64,000 nucleotides of DNA from the NCBI GenBank assembly GCA_022592445.1, contig JABYQR010000006.1:62001-126000 (forward strand), given 5' to 3'. A program made the position numbers and the translations under genes. The stretch's first letter is position 1. The number at the start of each line of letters is the position of its first letter. Origin of the DNA: Cytidiella melzeri (Eukaryota > Basidiomycota > Agaricomycetes > Polyporales > Irpicaceae). Below are positions 56,902-64,000 of this stretch, piece after piece. The notes below the pieces were generated by a model. That model was given only the letters and a program-made list of their open reading frames with translations, made no database searches and was not told where the DNA came from.

Positions 56902-59020
56902 TTATTGAGAGTGATGCTCTGAATGTACGTACGGCGTAACAATCAACGGGAGCATGCTACCTTGGCTCTCCTTCCCAACGACATACGGTCTCGTTAAGAC
57001 ACTGCGCAATGAGAACGGAGGTTAGCTACGAGTAAAGTGACCGTGAGCACACACTACTCACACGTTGGCCTTGCCAATCTGGTGGTCTGGAGATGCAGAG
57101 AAGCTGAAGTTTGTGAGGAGCATGAATAGAAACGTCTTGAGCTCGATGATAGACATTCGCATGCCGATACACGCCTAGATGCGTTTCATGCGGTGTTAGT
57201 CATAGCTTTCCATGTGACAAACAAGACCTTGAACGTACCCGAGGGCCTGCTGAGAACGTCAGAGTATGGTTGTACAGCCCTGGAGCGTCCTTGATCGCTT
57301 CAGGGAGGTCATCCCATCTATCGGGACTGGAATACAGAGATTTAGTAGACGTCAGACTAAGCAGAGCCGCATCAGACTGACTTGAAGCTCCACGCTGTCT
57401 CTCCCCAAAGCTCCTTGTCCAGGTTGAAGCCCTCAATCGGCACATGGATGTACGTGCCCTTCGGAATACAAATCGTCTTCGCATCGTCCAGCACGACGTT
57501 CCCGTCCTTGTCCTTCCTTTTGATAGGCGTACTGATCGGCACGTGCTCATCCCGCATTGCCACTCGTATGCTTGAGTGAACCGGAGGAATAAGGCGCAGT
57601 GTTTCCTTGATGACATTGTCGAGATACGGGAGGTCAGCGATGGCTGCGTACAGGGATTGGACTTCGTCTTGCGTGAGATTCTCCAAAGGCGTAGTCGGTA
57701 GAAGGGGGAGCAAGTCGTTGCGCAAGCGGGTTTGAACGTCTTGGTAATGGGATAGGAGGTACAACGACCAGGTGAGCGCTATTGACGTTGTATCTGTTCC
57801 CGCAAACATAAATGTGTTAATCATGTTGAGAATGTCCTCGTCAGGGATTCGGTGTTCAGGTGGAATATCCTTCGACTCGTTGAATTTCACTGTTAACACA
57901 ATAATGGCTGTGATAAGCACAGTGTTAGGTAGACGTGCGACAAAGACTGACGGAGTAGACTCAAAAGGTCTTTGCCATCGTACGAATGACCCTTTTCTTG
58001 CGCTTCCGTGATCTTCTTCTTCTTCTCCTGAATCAACTGTCCCGCGACACGATGGATGACCTTTTGGCATTCACCAACAAAGACTGCCGTCTTGTCAGGC
58101 TGCAAAAAGAAAGAAAGAAGTGTCAACATGCGTTTGACTCATTCGCAGCGAGGAGCACTTACGAACAACCGACGTGTGATCGGGAAATAGAGCGCAAGAG
58201 TGCCCCGTAAGCCAGCGTTATCCCGGGATATAGCTGTCTCAAACATATCCGTGTATGCTCGCAGTAGTTCGTTGTCCCCATCCTGAATCGCGTTGAACTC
58301 GTAATCAAAACCCGCCGAGCCCATCACATCAAACGTAACCCTGCTAGCCCAGTTGCACACGTCGAGTACATGGCCCTTCCCTGGCGCGACATGTGCTTCG
58401 CGAATGATGGATTTCCACTTGTCCTTGAGCGCTTTAGCTGTGTCAAAGACGAGAGGCACGATGTCCCGCATGGATTGTGCGGAGAACGCAGGTATCGCAA
58501 CGCGTCGTTGACGTTTGTGGACGTGACCTTCGGCGGAGAGCGTGCCTACTCCGATGAGATTTGAGATAAGCCGCCTGCTCATCTCAGGTTTCTGGTAGTC
58601 TGACGTGTGTTGGAGGACATGGCTCATTGTTAGGGGGTCAAGGGTGTAGAGCCGTTGGTCCCACTGCATACAGTCATAAGCAAGAAAAACTGTAGTCGGC
58701 AGGCGCGGAGACGTACAGGCATAGGACCTCTAATGTACACATTGCGTCCATATTCCTTGATAAAATGCACATTAGTAGACGGCGACCTGCGCGGACTGGG
58801 ACAGAGTTAGCCACTACAGCAGAAAGGCAAAACGAGACTACACTCACTCAGTAACTAGAACCATATGCCGCATCTCCAATAGCTTGTCTCCTGGAGGGCC
58901 TGGAAGTCGGGTTATAGGGTTGTAGCGAGGTGCTATGAACACCAGGTAGACTACATAAGCTGCCAACGCGAGGAGGCCTGCAGCGCCCACGCTGAGGATA
59001 GTTGAAGTTGTCGAATTCAT
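56902..59020 (-). CDS. Cytochrome P450 monooxygenase, membrane anchored
   Basis: Eight exons (58848-59020, 58717-58795, 58163-58663, 57952-58099, 57382-57889, 57239-57326, 57062-57174, 56902-57001) join to 569 residues. An N-terminal membrane helix (VGAAGLLALAAYVVYLVF) is followed by a proline hinge (RLPGPPGDK). The I-helix reads MFAGTDTTS, the K-helix KETLRL with Glu-x-x-Arg, the PERF-like region FNPDRW, and the heme loop FSAGPRACIG with Cys about 501. It oxidises small molecules in the ER with electrons from a reductase. It resembles large fungal CYP groups of unknown substrate (CYP5150/CYP5037-type cannot be told apart here). Every splice join keeps frame. Nearby are a methyltransferase and a flavin reductase. 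Confidence 0.93.
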
Positions 59021-59031
59021 GGTTGGTACAT
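59017..59031 (-). other. Four-codon upstream ORF overlapping the P450 start
   Basis: On the minus strand a short frame (ATG, three codons, TGA) ends inside the P450 start in an ATGA overlap. Such overlap can allow reinitiation or restrain translation; that role is inferred. Confidence 0.5.
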
Positions 59032-59250
59032 GGGGGTGTCCGTCGGAAATGTGTTATAGCTACATTCAAGATGGTCTGGAGTGTTTGAGCGGAGTCGAGA
59101 CAGTCGTGCAGAACAATGAGCGCGAAACAAAAGAGGAGGGAGCGCCTATTAGATTAGATAAACGTCGCGATCGAACAGACTCAATAAGCCCGTACATACT
59201 TACTTGGTAGAACATGTGTACGGCCTTATAAAACATATATTGTTATCCAT

Positions 59251-60027
59251 TTAGTATACAAACGGTAGCATGCGGTACTTTGTCCTCTGCGACCAGCGTA
59301 CCCACTGGTCTTGGAAATGCGCCTTCAACACGTCGTCCTCCAGCCTACATCTCGCCACTGCTCCGGAAAAGAACACATACTTCAAAACGACGTCAGCGAC
59401 GCCAAGCAGCATCCACGGCCCTCTCTCAGCTAGCACATGTTCCGCCCAAAATGATCCTCTGCCATAGTTCAACGTCAACGCGCCAAGGGAGACAAGTAAA
59501 GCGCCGGTGTAGGAAGGGTGTCGGACATAAGCGTATGAACCGTCTGTGACGAGCTTGTGGTCCTCTTTCACCGCCAGCTCGAAGGTGAAATTCTTTTGGA
59601 GGCGGTTGTAGCAGTCGATGCGAATGAAGGTGCCTGCGAGCATGAGCAAAAGGCCGATTAAACGCTCTGGCTGGACGAGGGTCAGCCTGTCGTCCGAGAG
59701 GACGCGCTGAGGGTATAGAGCTAGCAGGCCATGCCACTGCAGACCCCTCGCCAAATAGACGACTGCTTCCGTCAGGTTATTGATGTGTATGAACACCTGT
59801 GAGAGCGATGTAAGTATGTGTTACGCGGGGTCAGAGTGGACATGACTCACTTGGGCGAGGAAAGCCAGTAGGGAGATAGGTATGGCCATCGAGTCAGACC
59901 TCTTCCGCTCGATGAACTCCTTCTTCTCCTCCTCAGATGGCGCAGGGTTCGGTGGTGTGCAAGCCACCTTTGCACACCAGGACGCAACGAGAAGACCTCC
60001 TATGTGCAGGATGGTGATAGTGTCCAT
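59251..60027 (-). CDS. Isoprenylcysteine O-methyltransferase-like membrane protein
   Basis: Exons 59851-60027 and 59251-59796 join to 240 residues. Several hydrophobic helices are seen (ITILHIGGLLVASW, PISLLAFLAQVFIHI, LIGLLLMLAGTFIRI). The ICMT-type signature appears as LVTDGSYAYVRHPSYTGALL, with the SAM-side HPSYTG, and near the end EDDVLKAHF and QWVRWSQRTKYRMLPF. True ICMT methylates prenylated C-terminal cysteines in the ER; this fungal subgroup is expanded and substrates are uncertain. The start could instead be the ATG at 60075, adding 16 charged residues. It is on the same strand as the P450, 230 bp upstream of it. Confidence 0.82.
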
Positions 60028-61082
60028 CTTGATCTCGATTTTCTCGAGGGAAAGAGACCTAAAGTCTGTGGCCAACCCTCCTGGTGCTTTTGTACGAACT
60101 GATTCGGTCCTAAGATCGACGCAACCAGCTCCATGGGTATCACACCCTCGGCGAGAAACGTGGCCAGTGTTGGATAGGTCAGCTGCCGTGAACTATTCGA
60201 CGAAAGGGCCAACGCGGTTCCCATGTGTTACAGTGCTGGCTATAGCAGTGTATGGTAGAAGGACTATGATGAGATGTCTGTACAATACCGTGTGCAAGCT
60301 TTGGGCAGTTTTGGTCGAGTATGGCAGCACAATGTGGGATTCCGCGGTGTCTACAGAAAAGAAATTAGCCTGTCCTGAGAACCTGGGGAGCTCCTGCATA
60401 CATTCCCGCCCGAGGCCTACGAATTGGTGTATGTGGTGCTTTAATCACTTTCCCACTGGAGTAGCAAGGATAGGAAAGTCAACTGGTCCGCCGCTGTCCG
60501 CCCTTGTCAATTGCGTGGTATGAGTACTGCGACTCGGACGTCTTCCAATGTGTGCGAACGGTTAGGCTGGAGACTGCATGTGAGTCGAATGTGTGAACTC
60601 CCTCACGATTTGTGCAATTGCAATGGCTAGGGAAGAATTCAATACCTATTATCGGGTGCAAAGTCCGAAGAAAAACTCACCTTTCCGCTCGTTATATAGG
60701 AGCCCCTCAGCCGAAGAACTAGGAAAAACATCCCCATTAAACAGTGCAAGACACAGCGGCGTGCCAAAATTCCCTGTCGGTGCACTGCAAAGCTGCAACA
60801 TGAGGGCCCCTCATAGTACTAGCTATACGCCAGGGTGTTTTGAAAATATGTTATCTTTGATATATTCGTCTAGGGTAGGTATAGCCACCGGCAGCCGTCC
60901 GTACGCGCAATCATGTCATGCGTGTCCCAACGGCTTGTACAGCGTCCACCACCCTCTCCTAAGGGTTGCCGCAATCATTCATATGCAACATACCTCTCTT
61001 CCCTGGTTCATGCACATATATATGCACGCTTGATCGCAAAGCGCAGTCACGGTCAAACACTCGACACACTCGACACACATCA
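60028..61082. other. Divergent 1.05-kb spacer, no supported gene
   Basis: A donor-like GTGAGT on the minus strand at 60674-60679 and TATATAAC at about 60692-60699 on that strand might mark a far upstream, spliced leader of the methyltransferase gene. No coding exon can be shown. Confidence 0.4.
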
Positions 61083-61640
61083 ATGTCCCGCTTCTACCCC
61101 CGCAGCGAATACCCAGAAGACCAGCCCTACACCCGCACAATCTTGACCGGCCACGTCCTCTCCCGTGGCTTCACCGTAGGTGCGTTCGCCGGCCTGGGCG
61201 TCGGCGCCGTAGCGCACCTCGCAACACGCAACAGCCCGCCAAACATATTGCACCTCGACGCTGCCATTTCGCCAGACTTCCGTCTCTCCCGACCCCTGTC
61301 TCTAAAACTTCTTCAGTCGGCGGGCTACGGCTCATTTATCGGCGTAGGTCTTGCGACCCTCTCGCTGGCGGCGATCATGAGGGGCAGAGAGGATATAGAG
61401 TGGAGGGACAGAAGTTGGAGACTGTTGCGGAACAAAGGGCAGGTCGACGCCGATGATTGGATCGGCTTGGGAGCACTAGCTGGGCTGGCGGTTGTCGTGA
61501 GTCCCCCAGTGACGAGAAGATATGGCGGGATAGCTGGGCTCGGTTGGAGAGGCGTACTCGGAGGAGCTGCGGTGGGCAGTGTGGCGGGCATGTTGGGATT
61601 CGTCTGTGACCAGGTATATAGCAGCGGCAGGCACGCTTGA
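61083..61640 (+). CDS. Small fungal membrane protein, DUF1757-like
   Basis: A single exon gives 185 residues. It starts MSRFYPRSEYPEDQPYTRT, followed by several small-residue hydrophobic segments (GFTVGAFAGLGVGAVAHLA, SAGYGSFIGVGLATLSLAAI, WIGLGALAGLAVVVS, GVLGGAAVGSVAGMLGFV) rich in glycine and alanine, as in Tim17-like or DUF1757 proteins. A longer frame upstream is open, but the ATG at 61083 starts the conserved part. The function is unknown; a mitochondrial inner-membrane site would fit, but is inference. No introns are needed. Confidence 0.72.
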   Translation: MSRFYPRSEYPEDQPYTRTILTGHVLSRGFTVGAFAGLGVGAVAHLATRNSPPNILHLDAAISPDFRLSRPLSLKLLQSAGYGSFIGVGLATLSLAAIMRGREDIEWRDRSWRLLRNKGQVDADDWIGLGALAGLAVVVSPPVTRRYGGIAGLGWRGVLGGAAVGSVAGMLGFVCDQVYSSGRHA

Positions 61641-61867
61641 TGAGACCGGGGAACTTGCAAGTTGGCTTGAAGCGCATCTGGCGAATGTAGCTTATTATCC
61701 CACTGGGGGGTTGACGCAAGGACAAAATAATTGGTTGCAACTCGACTCTCATTGTAAACAGACTATGCTATATATCTATATTTCAGTGCAGTACTTTGAG
61801 GTTTTGCATATCAAGTCTCTCATTATGAGGGCAACATTCGCGATCTCGCTGACTGAATGAACTACGT

Positions 61868-63622
61868 CTACAGCACGACAAACCTCAACATCACAGCAAC
61901 ACAGGCCGCCAGCAAGACGACAACCCAGAAAGTCATTGCAGACGACCCAGGAGCACGGTAAAACCATAGAACAGCAACGTCTGAAAAACGGGGTACGACA
62001 GGAAAACGCTCTGGTATTAAGCCAACAGGAAGAACCGCGAGTCTCCGCATTGCAAGCTGATAGGCAGCCATACTCATGCCGGCACCAATGAGAGGCGGTG
62101 GTTGCGGACGGAATGCCACAGGTACAGAAGCCCAGAGCATCCTGACTGTCTGCTCCAAGGCTACTTTAGGCTGTGATCTATGTTCCGTCGGGGGACGCGG
62201 AGGCAGCTTGCCTGCTGACTGCTGGAGTGCCCGTGGAAGATATGGGAGCTCGACTGATAGGCGACCGACGCCTAAGAGATCTGCGTGGCCGTGGGAGAGC
62301 GCGGCAGTCATGAGAGAGGGCGAATCCAAGCCACCTGTGAGGAGTATCAGAGGCCGAGAGGTCATCTCCGGGGACGAGCTCAGTGAAGCACGAGCACGTT
62401 GTGAAAATTGAGCGAAAAGAGCCTCACGACGACTACCGCTTTTGGGCCCGGTTTCAGACATGAAGTCTGCATAGGGCATCAACATTCAATATCTTGCTCA
62501 TATGATGTGCAGATATACCTGGGCTCTCGTAGCTTCCACCGCTGACCTCAATAAAGTCGACCATATTCCAACTTGCGATATCCTGGACGTGTCCCAACAC
62601 ACGCTCTTCGTTGGGCGTTGAGGCGCCGAGGACATAATCTGACGCATTTAACTTGATTCCGAGAACAAAGTCAACTGGAACAACCCCAGGTGCACGTATT
62701 GCTGAGATGATACGCCGGAGGAAGTGCAGTGGGTCTGTGTACGCCGAGTATTCGTCGGTTCTTTGATTAGACTGCGTATATGCGCATGCCATCAATAAAT
62801 ACGGTTACATAATGTTGACTCTACATACCTGTGGCGACATAAAACTGGCCACCAAGTCTAGTGGAGGGTTAGTATCGCGATGCTTTATCTTTGAGACCAG
62901 GTACCCACACCCGTGAGCGGCATGCACCTCCACCCCATCAAAGCCGCTCTTCGCAGCTAACTTGGCACCCTTCACGAACGCCTCTACGACCTCGTTAATG
63001 TCGTTGATAGACATCTCTCGAGGTGTTTCGAACAAGAGTTTCGACAGAATCCTAGATAGCGAGGTTTGAGTGCCCGCATTCGTCAGCTCGACAGGTATAG
63101 CACTTGGTGCCATAGGGGCAACAAACGGCCAGCGTCCCCCGAACCCTAGGGTCGACTGCCTTCCTCCATGGGAGAGCTGCATGATCGCCAGCGCGCCAGT
63201 CTCTTTGGTATCACCGTGCATAGCCTTTGCCAGCTCAGCAAAAGGCTGGCAGGCACTTGACGAGGAGAGGTCATGAGGTAGGACAACGTCTCGCCCTAGT
63301 GTCAGATGGTCCGACATGACCTGCACGTTCCCGGTGAATATCATTCCCCACTCTCCGTGGGCCCAATGAGAGTATAAACCAAAGTGCATCTTGTTCGGCG
63401 GGCCACCCCAGAAATCGGCAAGATGTTCATACAAGGACACCTAGTTAATCTTGTGATTTGGTATGCAAAATAATGGAGCACAGCAGCTGAACGCACCTTG
63501 ACGAGCCTGTTTGCAACAGAGCGACCACATGGTAGTTGCAGAGGAGAAAACACGTCACTGAGAGGGTCAAGTTGCTCTACACTGTTGTCTTTGAGTGCTT
63601 TTGACCCATTGAGGCTAGGCAT
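61868..63622 (-). CDS. Old yellow enzyme (NADH:flavin oxidoreductase) with C-terminal membrane anchor
   Basis: Exons 63497-63622, 62829-63440, 62519-62771 and 61868-62466 give 529 residues. The FMN barrel shows FSPLQLPCGRSVANRLVK, HGEWGMIFTGNVQV, IMQLSHGGRQ, GFDGVEVHAAHGCGYLVS, RTDEYS, DFIEVSGGSYESP and RPLILLTGGL. These match the OYE family, which reduces activated C=C bonds with NAD(P)H and FMN. The C-terminus ends in a 20-residue hydrophobic segment (AMTFWVVVLLAACVAVMLRF), so the enzyme is probably tail-anchored in a membrane, which is not usual for yeast OYE. The start may be the ATG at 63652 instead. It converges with the DUF1757-like gene, 227 bp apart. Confidence 0.9.
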
Positions 63623-64000
63623 TGGGGGGTTTGCGATAAATCTTGGATGCAAAGCATGGTGAGTGCGGTCGACAATGTGAGTAGAGAAGAAGCGTGTGTG
63701 ACACCCACTGTTTACGGATCACGAACCACGGTCACGTCAATTTGGCGGAGGATACAGTGCATGCGCAACATGTGGAAGACAAACTATATGGCCACTAATA
63801 CTTCCGCTTCATTTGAGTTACCATACTTGAACTTGCACAACCTATGACCTTAACTAGACCTTAACCCTGATCTTACGGATGTGCGCGGTAAAACTTGAGC
63901 TTACGATATAAGTAGTGTTATCATGTACATCTAAATCTAAAGTACATACATCGAGTAACTTTATTCTGGACAGTCTTCATAAGTCATCCGCGCTCCATGT
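63623..64000. other. Promoter side of the OYE gene, window end
   Basis: No further gene is visible. An AT-rich stretch at 63895-63960 may hold promoter elements. Confidence 0.45.

Noticed and set aside
60000..60224. Upstream exon of the methyltransferase gene
   Set aside because: The open frame gives no family-like residues, and neither the 5' extension nor an extra exon improves the match.

Overview
This window comes from a filamentous basidiomycete, most likely a wood-inhabiting agaricomycete. The signs are dense protein genes split by many short GT-AG introns (mostly 45-65 bp), CT-rich leaders, het-C, type B carboxylesterase, CYP and old yellow enzyme genes of fungal type, and an inverted pair of fungal multi-pass membrane proteins. 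Because introns are so frequent, most gene models here were built by joining exons by hand: splice sites, reading phase and family motifs had to agree. Species cannot be named from sequence alone.

Layout. 1-1892 (+) is the 3' part of an XPG/FEN1-like nuclease. 2280-4597 (+) is a secreted carboxylesterase. 4775-9981 (-) is a complete Ty1/copia LTR retrotransposon with identical LTRs, a 5-bp target duplication and a half-tRNA-iMet primer site, but two 1-nt frame breaks in pol. 10823-14099 (+) is a paxillin-like LIM protein. 14708-16404 (-) and 18534-20189 (+) are divergent paralogues of a membrane protein. 20789-22810 (+) is RAD52. 23484-25056 (-) is an F-box/LRR-like protein. 27060-29569 (-) is MCM10 and 29899-32224 (+) is STN1, head to head. 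32500-33348 (-) is a TENA/THI-4 protein. 33833-36848 (+) is PWP2/UTP1. 37384-38953 (-) is an ERK-type (TEY) MAP kinase. A 2.9-kb gene-poor stretch follows, holding a diverged direct repeat with gene relics. 41820-42786 (+) is a secreted Ser/Thr/Cys protein with repeated C-x-LPDG motifs. 43185-44563 (+) is a Bsd2/Ndfip-like adaptor. 44926-46066 (-) is a dienelactone hydrolase and 46525-48075 (+) is the small-RNA methyltransferase HEN1. 48264-48613 (-) is the tiny V-ATPase subunit e. 48882-52538 (-) is a 22-exon het-C gene. 52926-54609 (+) is a G3BP-like NTF2/RRM protein. 55157-55756 (-) is a small secreted cysteine-rich protein. 56902-59020 (-) is a cytochrome P450, 59251-60027 (-) an ICMT-like methyltransferase, 61083-61640 (+) a small membrane protein, and 61868-63622 (-) an old yellow enzyme with a C-terminal membrane anchor.

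How the genes relate. Four genes in the first 32 kb act in DNA metabolism (flap nuclease family, RAD52, MCM10, STN1). Most others are unrelated housekeeping genes (V-ATPase, ribosome biogenesis, signalling, metal transport control, RNA modification). The 56.9-63.6 kb end groups a P450, a methyltransferase and a flavin reductase, which could be a small accessory metabolic set, though this is only inference.

Most notable for follow-up: the young but frame-broken copia element, intron gain/loss/sliding between the inverted paralogues, two GC-AG introns, a 222-bp stop-free intron inside the NTF2 domain of the G3BP homologue, the Cys-repeat secreted protein, the palindrome/hairpin cluster upstream of the P450-side genes, and the decayed duplicated locus at 40-41.3 kb.
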